Assembly: GCF_040111675.1 (NCBI RefSeq)
Contig: NZ_CP157794.1
Coordinates: forward strand, 4,820,444-4,884,443
Source: Salinarimonas sp.
Lineage (GTDB): Bacteria > Pseudomonadota > Alphaproteobacteria > Rhizobiales > Beijerinckiaceae
Length of the DNA: 64,000 bases
Reading direction: 5' to 3'
Made by a program: the position numbers and the translations under genes. This document shows, one piece after another, positions 53,108 to 61,562 of this stretch. The notes under the pieces are model-generated. The model did not search any database. It was not told the DNA's origin and saw nothing but the letters and a program-made list of their open reading frames with translations. The number at the start of each line of letters is the position of its first letter. Positions within the stretch are counted from its first letter, which is position 1.

Positions 53108-54516
53108 GCGCGCGCCCCGGGTATGCGCGAGCGGGCGCGGATGAAGCGCTCGATGGCGCCCTGGTCGTTCGGCTGGACCTCGAAGCGCTCGGGGCGGTCG
53201 TAGAGGTCGGCGAGATGCGCCGGCAGCGGCGGTCGCACGCCGGACGCCGCCTCGACCGCATCGGGGAACTTCGCCGGATGGGCGGTGGCGAGCGCGACGA
53301 CCGGTGTCGCGGGTTCGCGCGAGAGCGCCGCGCGCCCGGCGACGACGCCGATGGCGGTGTGCGGGTCGAGCAGATAGCCCGCCTCGCGCCAGGTGCGGCC
53401 GATCTCGGCGGCGACCGCGTCCTCCGGCACGGCCTCGGCGGAGAAGGTCCGCCGCAGGCTCGCGAGCGGCGCCTCGGCGACGGCGAAGCCCCGCGCCTGC
53501 GCGAGCTGCCCCATCAGCCCCCGGATCGCGGCCGCGTCGCGGTCGTAGAGCTCGAACAGCAGCCGCTCGAAATTCGAGGAGACCTGGATGTCCATGGAGG
53601 GCGAGGTCGTCGGCGTCACGCCGGTGACGGTGTAGGCGCCGGTCTCCAGCGTGCGCGGCAGGATGTCGTTGGCGTTCGACGCGATGACGAGCTCGGCCAC
53701 GGGCAGGCCCATGCGCCGGGCGATGTCGCCGGCGAGGATGTCGCCGAAATTGCCGGTGGGCACCGAGAAGGCGATCGGCCGATGCGGCCCGCCGAGGGAG
53801 ACGGCGGCGGTGAAATAGTAGGTCGCCTGCGCCGCCACCCGCGCCCAGTTGATGGAATTGACGCCCGACAGCAGCAGCTCGTCGCGAAAGCGGGCGTGGG
53901 TGAACATGCCCTTCACGATGGCCTGGCAATCGTCGAACGTTCCCTCCAGCGCGATCGCGTGGACGTTCGGCGCGGCGACCGTGGTCATCTGCCGGCGCTG
54001 CACCTCGGAGACGCGCCCCTGGGGAAAGAGGATGAAGACGTCCACCTGGTCGAGCCCGGAGAAGGCCTCCACGGCGGCCGAGCCGGTGTCGCCGGAGGTC
54101 GCGCCGACGATGGTGGCGCGCTGGCCGCGCGCCTTCAGCACGTGGTCCATCAGCCGCCCGAGCAGCTGCATCGCCACGTCCTTGAAGGCGAGCGTCGGGC
54201 CGTGGAAGAGCTCGAGCACGAACAGGTTGTCGTCGATCTGCGTGAGCGGGCAGGTCGCCGGATGGCGGAAGGTGGCGTAGGCCTCCTCGATCATCCCGTC
54301 GAGGGCGGGTCGCTCGATCTCGCCCTCGACCAGCGCCCCCATCACCTCCTTGGCGACGTCGGCGAAGGAGCGTCCGGCGAAGGCCGCGATCTGGCTCTCG
54401 ACGAAGGCCGGATAGGTCTCCGGCACGTAGAGCCCGCCGTCGCGGGCGAGGCCGGTGAGCAGCGCGTCGGTGAAGCCGATGGCGGGCGCTTCGCCGCGGG
54501 TGGAGATGTGGCGCAC
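53104..54516 (-). CDS. thrC: Threonine synthase ThrC
   Basis: 470 residues. The N-terminal Thr_synth_N domain (RHISTRGEAPAIGFTDALLTGLARDGGLYVPE) is followed by the PLP lysine in LFHGPTLAFKDVAMQLLG, VGATSGDTGSAAVEAF, VSVPTGNFGDILAGDIA-like (here FSVPTGNFGDILAG) and DPHTAIGV. It converts O-phosphohomoserine to threonine. The start is GTG 54516, where family similarity begins. It is coupled to the M16 gene by ATGA. Confidence 0.96.
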   Translation of the reverse strand: MRHISTRGEAPAIGFTDALLTGLARDGGLYVPETYPAFVESQIAAFAGRSFADVAKEVMGALVEGEIERPALDGMIEEAYATFRHPATCPLTQIDDNLFVLELFHGPTLAFKDVAMQLLGRLMDHVLKARGQRATIVGATSGDTGSAAVEAFSGLDQVDVFILFPQGRVSEVQRRQMTTVAAPNVHAIALEGTFDDCQAIVKGMFTHARFRDELLLSGVNSINWARVAAQATYYFTAAVSLGGPHRPIAFSVPTGNFGDILAGDIARRMGLPVAELVIASNANDILPRTLETGAYTVTGVTPTTSPSMDIQVSSNFERLLFELYDRDAAAIRGLMGQLAQARGFAVAEAPLASLRRTFSAEAVPEDAVAAEIGRTWREAGYLLDPHTAIGVVAGRAALSREPATPVVALATAHPAKFPDAVEAASGVRPPLPAHLADLYDRPERFEVQPNDQGAIERFIRARSRIPGARA

Positions 54517-54719
54517 GGGTTCGGGTCTCGCGTGGGTGCCGGATGGGGGCGGACCATAGGGGGTAAGGGGGAGGGCGACAAGGAGGGGCAGCGCGCCTCC
54601 CGCCTCGCGCGCGGCCACCGTTGTCGATCGGCGCTCCCCCGGAACCGTCTCGCCACCCTCACGGTTCGCCCTGCGAGAGGCGCCCTGCGGCAGGGGCGCG
54701 CAGGACGGGGAGGCGCGGC

Positions 54720-55274
54720 ATGCGCGGATCCATCTGGGGCGGCGTCGTCGCGGGGGCGCTGGCGGTGCTCGTCGTGGCGGGGATCGTCGGCCTCGTCGTG
54801 GTCTATACCGGCGCCTACAACGTCGCGGCCACCGAGCAGCACGCCTCGTTCACGCGCTGGGCCTTCGACACGACCTTCCGGAACTCGGTCGAGAGCCGCG
54901 CCGCCGACGTGCCCGTCCCCGAGACGATCTCCGCTGAGGTGCTCGCGACGGGGGCGGCCGCGTACAAGGACTCGTGCCAGCACTGCCATGCCGGCCCGGG
55001 CGTCGAGCGGGCGGACTGGGCGTCCGGCATGCGCCCGCGCCCGCCGCACCTCGCCGAGGTCGCGGCCGAGTGGGAGATGCGCGAGATCTACTGGCTCGTC
55101 GAAAACGGCGTGAAGATGTCGGGCATGCCCGCCTTCGGGCCGAGCCACGATTCCGAGACGATCTGGGGCATCGCCGCCTTCGTGAAGGAGCTCCCGGCCT
55201 TGACGCCGGAGGACTACGCGCAGGCCGGGGCGGCCGAGACGACCGGCTCCACCGGGCGCGACGAGGAGGAGTAA
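54720..55274 (+). CDS. Membrane-anchored cytochrome c
   Basis: 184 residues. An N-terminal membrane anchor (VVAGALAVLVVAGIVGLVVVYTGAY, about 8-32) precedes a periplasmic class I cytochrome c domain with the haem site CQHCH (about 90-94) and a distal Met candidate in GVKMSGMPAFGPSHD. GGGGAGG precedes the ATG by seven bases. It is the first gene of a three-gene unit with a DUF305 membrane protein and a lipoprotein. It probably carries electrons for a periplasmic oxidation; the partner is unknown. Confidence 0.9.
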   Translation: MRGSIWGGVVAGALAVLVVAGIVGLVVVYTGAYNVAATEQHASFTRWAFDTTFRNSVESRAADVPVPETISAEVLATGAAAYKDSCQHCHAGPGVERADWASGMRPRPPHLAEVAAEWEMREIYWLVENGVKMSGMPAFGPSHDSETIWGIAAFVKELPALTPEDYAQAGAAETTGSTGRDEEE

Positions 55275-55277
55275 CGG

Positions 55278-55727
55278 ATGTCCTATTGGCGTTTCGCCGC
55301 GATGATCGCCACCTCGACGGTGGTGATGTACATCCTGATGTACCTGAACACCTACGCCTGGGAGCAGGTGTTCTGGTCGGAGACCCGGTTCTGGATGGCG
55401 CTGCTGATGGGCGCCACCATGGCGGTCGTCATGCTCTCCTACATGATGAGCATGTACAAGAGCCGGGCGGTCAATCTCGGCATCTATGCCGGCGCGATCG
55501 CGGTCTTCGCGCTCTCGCTCTGGCTCGTGCGCAGCCAGGCCACCGTCGACGACGTCGACTACATGCGCGCGATGATCCCGCACCATTCGATCGCGATCCT
55601 CACCTCCGAGCGGGCGCAGATCTCCGATCCGCGGGTCGCGAAGCTCGCGCACGAGATCATCGCCGCGCAGGAGAAGGAGATCGCCGAGATGCGCTATCTG
55701 ATCGACGATCTCGAGGAGCGAGACTGA
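55278..55727 (+). CDS. DUF305-containing membrane protein
   Basis: 149 residues. Three N-terminal membrane helices (MIATSTVVMYILMYLNTY, FWMALLMGATMAVVMLSYMM, LGIYAGAIAVFALSLWLV) are followed by a periplasmic DUF305 segment DYMRAMIPHHSIAILTSERAQISDPRVAKLAHEIIAAQEKEIAEM. The M-x-P-H-H-x-x-A pattern is the family mark; it can bind metal and is often found with copper-handling genes. It starts three bases after the cytochrome stop. Confidence 0.9.
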   Translation: MSYWRFAAMIATSTVVMYILMYLNTYAWEQVFWSETRFWMALLMGATMAVVMLSYMMSMYKSRAVNLGIYAGAIAVFALSLWLVRSQATVDDVDYMRAMIPHHSIAILTSERAQISDPRVAKLAHEIIAAQEKEIAEMRYLIDDLEERD

Positions 55728-56221
55728 TGCGGCTTTCTCTCCTCCTCCCTCTCCTCGCCGCCGCCGCGCTCGCCGCCTGCGGCGAGGCCGACCGGCCCGA
55801 CGACGTGGTCGATCCCGCCCGCGGCGAAGGCGTCCCGCGCATCGTCCCGGCCGAGGAGGCGCTGGCCTCCGTCCATGTCCCCACTCTCGACCCCGCGAGC
55901 ATGACCCGCGCCGAGATCGACAAGGCGCTGGGTTCGCCGACCTTGTGCGTGTTCCGCTACACCAGCACGGGCCGCCCGGTCCTCGCCACCGCCTTCGAGG
56001 CCGCGGGCGCGCCGGTGCGCGGGGTGGTCAAGCTCGGCGGCGACCTCGTCCTGCTCGACGCGGCTTCGGGCGAGAGCGGGGCCCGGGTCCGGCTCGAGGC
56101 CGGCGACATCCGCATCGTGGTCTCGCCGCTGGAGGGCGAGGACCGCCGGGCGGAGATGACCTTCGCCGTGGGGGAGGAACTGCATGCGGGGTATGGCGGG
56201 TTTCACGACTGTTGGGAGTGA
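55727..56221 (+). CDS. Hypothetical lipoprotein
   Basis: 164 residues with a lipoprotein signal (LLPLLAAAALAAC, Cys at about 18). The mature part is acidic and includes TLCVFRYTSTGRPVLATAFEAAGAPVRGVVKLGGDLVLL and ends YGGFHDCW; two further cysteines could form a disulfide. I recognise no defined family. The start overlaps the DUF305 stop (TGATG), so it belongs to the cytochrome unit. It converges on the MscS gene. Confidence 0.8.
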   Translation: MRLSLLLPLLAAAALAACGEADRPDDVVDPARGEGVPRIVPAEEALASVHVPTLDPASMTRAEIDKALGSPTLCVFRYTSTGRPVLATAFEAAGAPVRGVVKLGGDLVLLDAASGESGARVRLEAGDIRIVVSPLEGEDRRAEMTFAVGEELHAGYGGFHDCWE

Positions 56222-56224
56222 GCC

Positions 56225-57544
56225 TCACAACTCCCGCGGCGCGCGGGGGTCGAGCAGGCCGGCGCCGCCGCGGGCGCGGTCGGCGTCGGCCTGGGCCTCG
56301 ATGACGCCCGATCGGGCGACGTCGCCTGCGGTGGGCTGGGGGCGGTCCGTGCGCGGTCGGGGCGGCGGCGCGGCGGCCTCCTCCCGCTCCAGGATCACCC
56401 GGGAGATCGGCTCGGGCATCGCCACGCCCTCGGCGTCCAGCGCCTCCTTCACGGCGCGGATCGCCTCCGAGCGCACCTTCATGAAGTCGTGCGCCGACTG
56501 GTCGACCCAGGCGGCGAGCTCCACCGGCGCGGCGAAGTCGCCGAGCGCCACGACGAAGGCCTGCGGCGGCGGCGTCGCCTCGACGCCGGGCGTCGCGCGC
56601 AGCGCCGCGAGGCCGATCGCCTGCGCGCGGGCGAGGTCCTCGGCGAGGCCGATGCCGGCCCGGAAGGCGAAGCGCCGCAGCGGGTTCGCCGTGTAGTTCA
56701 CGATCACGCCCTTGTAGACGTCGGCGTTGGGAATGCGCACGTGGTTGCCCTCGACCGTGAGCAGCACGGTGGCGCGGGCGGTGAGGCGCACGACGTTGCC
56801 CTCGTGATCGCCGATGCGCACGAAGTCGTCGGGCGCGAAGGGCTGGCGCAGGGACAGGAACAGCGAGGCGAGGCTGTTCTCGGCGAGGTCGCGGAATGCG
56901 AGGCCGAGGACGAGGCCGAACACGCCGGCCGCGCCGAGCAGCCCCGCCGCGAGCGCGGTGGCGCCGACGATCTCGAGGGCGAGCGCCACGCCGACGAAAA
57001 CGAGCGCCGCGCGGGTCGCCTGGCGACCGAGCCGGCGCGCGAAGGCGTTGCGGGCGCGGCGGTAGGGCCAGTCGCGCGCCGACAGCGCCCGGCCGGCGAG
57101 CCAGAACAGCACGATCGTCGCCGCCGCGACGAGGAGGAGCGGCAGCAGAGCCAGCAGGTCGAAGGCGCGGCCCGTCAGCCGCGCGCGCGCGGCGCGGAAG
57201 GCGGCGCCGAGATCGCGGGCGAGGCGCACGTCGTTCTCGACGAGGGCGACGTTCTCGACCTGCGCGGCGAGCGCCTCGGCGAGGTCCCGCGCGGCGGCGG
57301 TGGGCGCCTCGCCGTCCAGCCGCACGACGCCGGCCGAGACCGCGACGCGCACCTCCTCCAGCGCCTCGACGCCGGCGAAGGTGGCGCGCAGGCGCCGCGC
57401 GATGGCGGCGTCGTCGCCGGCGTCGATCTCGGAGGGCAGGCTGCGGGCGGGCGCCTCGACCGCGGGCGCTTCGGCCGCCTGCGCGGCGGCGGGGGCGGCG
57501 CAGGCGAGGGCGAGGGCGAGAAGGGCGAGGCGGAGGCGGCGCAA
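56225..57544 (-). CDS. MscS-family channel with N-terminal BON domain
   Basis: 439 residues. A signal peptide (about 1-23) precedes a periplasmic BON-like domain (about 42-108: ARRLRATFAGVEALEEVRVAVSAGVVRLDGEAPTAAARDLAEALAAQVENVALVENDV). Three membrane helices follow, with the pore-lining TM3 (LLGAAGVFGLVLGLAFRDLAENSLASLFLSLRQPF), then the beta domain (PDDFVRIGDHEGNVVRLTARATVLLTVEGNHVRIPNADVY). It protects against hypo-osmotic shock. The likely start is TTG 57544, since an in-frame stop lies just upstream. It follows the DUF533 gene by 12 bases. Confidence 0.88.
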   Translation of the reverse strand: MRRLRLALLALALACAAPAAAQAAEAPAVEAPARSLPSEIDAGDDAAIARRLRATFAGVEALEEVRVAVSAGVVRLDGEAPTAAARDLAEALAAQVENVALVENDVRLARDLGAAFRAARARLTGRAFDLLALLPLLLVAAATIVLFWLAGRALSARDWPYRRARNAFARRLGRQATRAALVFVGVALALEIVGATALAAGLLGAAGVFGLVLGLAFRDLAENSLASLFLSLRQPFAPDDFVRIGDHEGNVVRLTARATVLLTVEGNHVRIPNADVYKGVIVNYTANPLRRFAFRAGIGLAEDLARAQAIGLAALRATPGVEATPPPQAFVVALGDFAAPVELAAWVDQSAHDFMKVRSEAIRAVKEALDAEGVAMPEPISRVILEREEAAAPPPRPRTDRPQPTAGDVARSGVIEAQADADRARGGAGLLDPRAPREL

Positions 57545-57556
57545 GGGACGCTCGGC

Positions 57557-58072
57557 TCAGATGCCCCCGGCGCGCGCCTCGACCCGGGAGACCTGCTCGG
57601 CCGTGAGGTCCATGCGCTCGGCGAGGAGGCGCAGGAACTCGCGCTCCTGCATCGTGTCGGGCTCGATCACGAGGCGGGCGGCGGCGTAGGCGCGCTCGGC
57701 CTTCTCGGGCGTGTCGACGGCGTCGGCGATCTCCTCGATGTCGCGGGGCCAGGAGATCTCGTCGTCGAGGAAGGCCCGGTCGGTGGGGTCGAGGCCGGCG
57801 TCGCGCATGGCGCCCTGAAGGCGGTCGCGCTCGGCGTCGTCGACGACGCCGTCGGCGGCGGAGGAGGCGATCATCACCCGCACGAGGAAGAGCGCCTCGT
57901 CGGCGTCGACCCGGGCGAGATCGAGGAGCGGCGCCTCCTCGCGTCCGCGCACCCGCTCGCCGGCGCGCGCCGCGGCCTTCTCGGCGCCCTCCCGGGCGCG
58001 GCCGGCCGCGCGGCGCGTGGCGCGCCCGAGCGCGTCTGTCAGGTTCGAGAGCATGCGGCGCGCGTCGACCAT
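57557..58072 (-). CDS. DUF533 / TerB-like protein
   Basis: 171 residues. An N-terminal basic amphipathic stretch (RRAAGRAREGAEKAAARAGERV) precedes a helical DUF533 domain (ALFLVRVMIASSAADGVVDDAERDRLQGAMRDAGLDPTDRAFLDDEI, then AARLVIEPDTMQEREFLRLLAERMDL). Acidic D-G-x-x-x-x-x-E pattern resembles metal-binding TerB proteins. Function unknown. GGGAGA precedes ATG 58072. It is operonic with the MscS channel gene. Confidence 0.85.
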   Translation of the reverse strand: MVDARRMLSNLTDALGRATRRAAGRAREGAEKAAARAGERVRGREEAPLLDLARVDADEALFLVRVMIASSAADGVVDDAERDRLQGAMRDAGLDPTDRAFLDDEISWPRDIEEIADAVDTPEKAERAYAAARLVIEPDTMQEREFLRLLAERMDLTAEQVSRVEARAGGI

Positions 58073-58154
58073 CGGCGTTCTCCCTTGTCCGTCCTGAGGG
58101 AACGAACGCGGCCGCGGAGAAGACCGTTCCGGGCGAGGACGCGCGCCGAAGCGC

Positions 58155-59123
58155 TCACATGAAGAGCTTCTCGCCCTCCTTGCCCTCGTAGAGCGAGGCC
58201 ACCCACTCGCCGTAGCCGTTGTAGATCACCGTCGGGCGCTCCTCGTCGGTGCCGAGCATGCGCTCCTCGGCCTGGCTCCAGCGCGGATGGGGCACGTCCG
58301 GGTTCACGTTGGCCCAGAAGCCGTATTCCTGCGGCGCGAGCTCCTCCCAGAACGAGACCGGCCGCTCGTCCGTGAAGGTGATGCGCACGATCGACTTGAT
58401 CGACTTGAAGCCGTATTTCCACGGCAGCGCCAGCCGGATCGGCGCGCCGAACTGCTCGTCGAGCGGCTTGCCGTAGATCCCCGTGACCATGAAGGCGAGC
58501 TCGTTCGTCGCCTCCTCCATGGTGACGCCCTCGACATAGGGCCAGGGATACCAGCTCTGGCGCTGCCCGGAGGCGACGTCCGGGTTCATGAAGGTCTCGA
58601 AGCGCAGGAAGCGCGCGGACGAGAGCGGGCGCGCCATGGCCACGAGATCGGCCAGCGGGAAGCCCGTCCACGGCACGGCCATCGCCCAGGCCTCGACGCA
58701 GCGCAGCCGGTAGAGCCGCTCCTCGAGCGCCATGGAGCGAATCAGCGGATCGATGTCGAGGGTGCGCTCCTCCTCGACCATGCCGTCGATCACCACCGAC
58801 CACGGCCGGGTCTCCAGCCGCTGCGCGGCGGCGGCGACGCGCTTCGAGGAGCCGAACTCGTAGAAATTGTTGTAGTTCGAGGCGACGGATTCCTCGGTGA
58901 CCGGGCGGTCGAGCGTGAAGCGCGGGTCCTGCGGGGCGGGATAGAGGTCGGCGGTGGGGTCGGCCTCGGAGCCGGACCCTTGGGCCGCGGCGAGGCGCGG
59001 CAGGGCGCCGACGCCGATCAGGCCGGCGGCGCCCTTCATCAGGGCGCGCCGGTTCAGGAACACGGCCTCGGGTGTCGCCTCGCGCTCGGGCAGCTCCCAG
59101 CCGCGGGGTCGCTTGATCAACAT
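58155..59123 (-). CDS. msrP: Protein-methionine-sulfoxide reductase catalytic subunit MsrP (YedY)
   Basis: 322 residues with a Tat signal (NRRALMKGAAGLIGVGALPRLAAA, about 25-48). The molybdopterin-binding oxidoreductase domain shows NNFYEFGSSK, the Mo-ligand cysteine in RLRCVEAWAMAVPWTGFPLADL, and PWKYGFKSIKSIVRI. It repairs periplasmic methionine sulfoxides. The usual haem membrane partner MsrQ is not next to it in this window. It is divergent from the aldolase gene. Confidence 0.95.
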   Translation of the reverse strand: MLIKRPRGWELPEREATPEAVFLNRRALMKGAAGLIGVGALPRLAAAQGSGSEADPTADLYPAPQDPRFTLDRPVTEESVASNYNNFYEFGSSKRVAAAAQRLETRPWSVVIDGMVEEERTLDIDPLIRSMALEERLYRLRCVEAWAMAVPWTGFPLADLVAMARPLSSARFLRFETFMNPDVASGQRQSWYPWPYVEGVTMEEATNELAFMVTGIYGKPLDEQFGAPIRLALPWKYGFKSIKSIVRITFTDERPVSFWEELAPQEYGFWANVNPDVPHPRWSQAEERMLGTDEERPTVIYNGYGEWVASLYEGKEGEKLFM

Positions 59124-59320
59124 GGGGCGCTCTCCTCGAGAGGATGGGCACGCCTTTCCTGGCGGCGCGCCGGATCGGCCGACCTTTGGCGCTCGGGCGC
59201 GTTCGGGCAAGTCACACATTCGCGAGAGCGCCCGCGGGACTGTGGCGCCCCGCGCCTTTCCCGTGCGCGGCGGCGGCTGCTACAAGGGCGCATCGAAGCT
59301 CGACCGGAAGGACAAGGACC

Positions 59321-60091
59321 ATGTCGGCCGTCGCCGCGCTCTCCGAGCGCCTGGGCAAGGGCGCCCCGCTCGTCTCCGCCTGGTGCGGGATGCCGCATCC
59401 GCAGATCGCGGGCCTGCTCGCCCGCGAGCCCTTCGACGTGGTCGCGCTCGACATGCAGCACGGGACGGTCGAGTTCGCCGACGCGGTGCAGGCGATCCCG
59501 CTGGTGGCGGCCGCCGGCAAGCCGACCATCGTGCGGGTGCCGGTGGGGCAGTTCGCCACGGCCTCGCGCCTGCTCGATTCCGGCGCCGCCGGCATCATCG
59601 CGCCGATGATCAACTCCGCGGCGGACGCCCGCGCGCTCGTCGCCCACACCAAGTATCCGCCTCTGGGCGAGCGCTCCTGGGGGCCGACCGGCGCCATGGC
59701 GCTGACGGGGCTCGACCCCGCCGGCTACTTCCCGCGCGCCAACACGCTGCACACCGTGCTCGCCATGGTCGAGACGCGCGCGGCGCTCGACGCGATCGAC
59801 GAGATCCTGGCGGTCGAGGGGCTCGACGGCGTCTTCATCGGCCCGGCCGACCTCTCGATCGCCCTCTCGAACGGGGCGGGCGTCGACCCGGCCGGCGCGG
59901 CGGTGACGGAGGCGCTCGATCACGCGCTCTCCCGGGCACGGGCGGCGGGCAAGCCGATCGGCGTCTACGCCCACGTCCCCGAGCGCGCGACGCTGTTCCG
60001 CGACCGCGGCTTCGACCTGATCGCGACCCTCTCCGACGCGGGCCTCCTGCGCGCGGGGGCGCAGGCGCTGCTCGCGGCGCTGAAGGAGTGA
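59321..60091 (+). CDS. HpcH/HpaI-family class II aldolase
   Basis: 256 residues. It follows the HpaI barrel: VVALDMQHGTVEFADA (catalytic Asp/His region), IVRVPVGQ, substrate loop SGAAGIIAPMI, metal ligands E in LAMVETRAALD (about 149) and D in FIGPADLSIAL (about 175). It cleaves 4-hydroxy-2-oxoacids to pyruvate (or the related glyoxylate adducts) and an aldehyde. AAGGA lies a few bases before ATG 59321. The substrate is not determined. It is a single gene convergent with the Bax-inhibitor gene. Confidence 0.9.
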   Translation: MSAVAALSERLGKGAPLVSAWCGMPHPQIAGLLAREPFDVVALDMQHGTVEFADAVQAIPLVAAAGKPTIVRVPVGQFATASRLLDSGAAGIIAPMINSAADARALVAHTKYPPLGERSWGPTGAMALTGLDPAGYFPRANTLHTVLAMVETRAALDAIDEILAVEGLDGVFIGPADLSIALSNGAGVDPAGAAVTEALDHALSRARAAGKPIGVYAHVPERATLFRDRGFDLIATLSDAGLLRAGAQALLAALKE

Positions 60092-60133
60092 GGGTTCCGG
60101 ATTCCTCTCGCGGCGCGGCGCGCGACGCGCACG

Positions 60134-60163
60134 AAAAAGCCCCGGCCACGGGGGCCGGGGCTT
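60134..60163 (-). terminator. Intrinsic terminator of the Bax-inhibitor gene (bidirectional)
   Basis: Perfect 11-bp stem AAGCCCCGGCC (60137-60147) with GGCCGGGGCTT (60153-60163), loop of five. On the - strand it is followed by a T5 run (complement of 60134-60138), so it mainly ends transcription of the gene at 60218-60949, and it can also stop the aldolase transcript. Confidence 0.85.
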
Positions 60164-60217
60164 CTCCGGGGGAACCGGCGGGCGGGGCGGCCCGCCGGGG
60201 CGATCAACGGGTCCGGA

Positions 60218-60949
60218 TCACTCGCGGTTGCCCATGAGGGCGAGCAGGAACTGGAACATGTTGATGAAGTTCAGGTACAGCGACAGGGCGCCCATCACGG
60301 AAACCCGGCCGGCGGTCTCGCCGTCGAAATTGCCGTAGAGGTACATCTCCTTCAGGCGCTGCGTGTCCCACGCGGTGAGGCCCGCGAAGATCAGCACGCC
60401 GAGGATCGAGATGGCGAAGGCCATCGCCGAGGACGCCAGGAAGATGTTCACCACCATGGCGATGATCAGGCCGATGAGGCCCATGATCAGGAACGAGCCC
60501 ATGCCCGACAGCGAGCGCTTCGTCGTGTAGCCGTAGAGGCTCAGGCCGCCGAAGGCCGCGGCGGTGACGAAGAACACCTGGACGATCGATTCGCCGGTGA
60601 AGACGAAGAAGATCGTCGAGAGCGACAGGCCCATGATCGCCGAGAAGAGCAGGAACATGCTCCGCGCCTTGGCGGCGCTCATCGACTCGATCTTGAAGGC
60701 GAAGAAGAAGATGAAGGCCAGAGGCGCGAGCATCACGACCCAGCGCAGGGGGCTGAGATAGAGGGCGTTGAAGAGCGCCTCGCTCGAGCCGGCCGCCACG
60801 TAGGTGGCGAACGCGACGAGCCCGGTGACGCCCAGACCCAGCACCATGTTGTTGTAGACGCCGAGCATGAACGCCCGCAGCCCCTGGTCGATCTCGGCCT
60901 GCGGACGCGCCACGCCGGTGCCGTAGGCGAAGCGGTTCTGATCGTTCAT
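60218..60949 (-). CDS. Bax inhibitor-1 / YccA-YbhL family membrane protein
   Basis: 243 residues with seven membrane helices: FMLGVYNNMVLGLGVTGLVAFATY, VVMLAPLAFIFFFAF, FSAIMGLSLSTIFFVF..., VFFVTAAAFGGLSLYGYTTKRSLSGMGSFLIMGLIGLIIAMVVNIFL, then ISILGVLIFAGLTAWDTQRLKEMYLYG, the BI-1 signature. It is an inner-membrane pH-sensitive channel-like protein that may work with FtsH. It has a promoter and structured leader (61016-61073) and its own terminator. Confidence 0.94.
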   Translation of the reverse strand: MNDQNRFAYGTGVARPQAEIDQGLRAFMLGVYNNMVLGLGVTGLVAFATYVAAGSSEALFNALYLSPLRWVVMLAPLAFIFFFAFKIESMSAAKARSMFLLFSAIMGLSLSTIFFVFTGESIVQVFFVTAAAFGGLSLYGYTTKRSLSGMGSFLIMGLIGLIIAMVVNIFLASSAMAFAISILGVLIFAGLTAWDTQRLKEMYLYGNFDGETAGRVSVMGALSLYLNFINMFQFLLALMGNRE

Positions 60950-61015
60950 TTGAACCCCATCCTCTCGAGAAATGAACCACGGCCGCGCGACGTCTCGAAC
61001 GCGTCGACGCTCCGT

Positions 61016-61033
61016 CGCCGCGCAGAGGCGGCG
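61016..61033 (-). ncRNA. Hairpin in the Bax-inhibitor leader, candidate ybhL RNA motif
   Basis: Arms 61016-61021 (CGCCGC) and 61028-61033 (GCGGCG) with a six-base loop, at the beginning of an 88-nt untranslated leader on the - strand. A small conserved RNA (ybhL motif) is known upstream of this gene family in Rhizobiales; the position fits but I have not matched its consensus. Confidence 0.4.
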
Positions 61034-61043
61034 TTCACTTGGG

Positions 61044-61073
61044 AATATGTGGGGTCGGCGGCGCGCGCGCAAG
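61044..61073 (-). promoter_or_regulatory. Promoter of the Bax-inhibitor gene, sigma-70 or RpoH-like
   Basis: On the - strand CTTGCG (61073-61068), 18-base spacer, CATATT (61049-61044). The -10 region reads CCCCACATATT, close to the CTTG...CCCCATNT pattern of heat-shock sigma factors. Confidence 0.55.
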
Positions 61074-61389
61074 GCCTTCTCTCGCGCGCGACGTCGCAGG
61101 CGAAGACTTTTCGTGAACAGTTTCGGGCGGTTTCGCGAAGTGATCCTGTAGAGCGAACTAATTTTCCATCTCGCCGTCGTATAATTCATCGGGCAATTCT
61201 TCGCGCCGCCGCCGGGCGCCGGCGCGCCAGGCTGCGCGAGGCGCCCTGCCGACGGCGCCGCAAGCGTGGCCATTTCCTTGCGTGGCCAACGAAAACCGCC
61301 TCCCCTCGGGGCGCCGCGAAAGGCTTCGTTAACCGTGTCGGGGTCTCATGATCGGGCGCCATGCGGGGCTTGGTCCCGCGCTGCTTCCA

Positions 61390-61418
61390 TTGACGACCAT
61401 ACGCACCCATGATATCCC
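61390..61418 (+). promoter_or_regulatory. Candidate promoter of the mraZ division operon
   Basis: TTGACG (61390-61395), 17-base spacer, TATCCC (61413-61418). The -35 is strong and the -10 weak. The transcript would start about 140 bases before mraZ. No clear triple GTGGG-N5 MraZ box was found. Confidence 0.5.
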
Positions 61419-61562
61419 AAATCATCCCGTCCGCGGTGCTTCGAATGCCGAACGGTCGCTGCGACAGCAGCGGCGTCCGCTCGCGCCTGCGTTGCGCCGC
61501 TGCGGCGGGGTTCGGCGGCGTAACGGCCGAGGGGCTGGCAGTCGGGAGCGTGCGGGCGGCCG

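Larger units (their letters stand above)
60950..61562. other. Intergenic control region between divergent genes
   Basis: 613 bases, no supported gene. The left third is the promoter and leader of the Bax-inhibitor gene (-). The right third has the candidate mraZ promoter (61390-61418) and a GC-rich inverted repeat (arms near 61464-61472 and 61496-61504). The middle, including a lone TATAAT at 61180-61185, shows no partner -35 that I trust. Confidence 0.6.

Noticed and set aside
61180..61185. Perfect TATAAT in the mraZ upstream region as a -10 box
   Set aside because: No -35-like hexamer lies 16-18 bases upstream, and the TTGACG-17-TATCCC pair nearer the gene is a better candidate.
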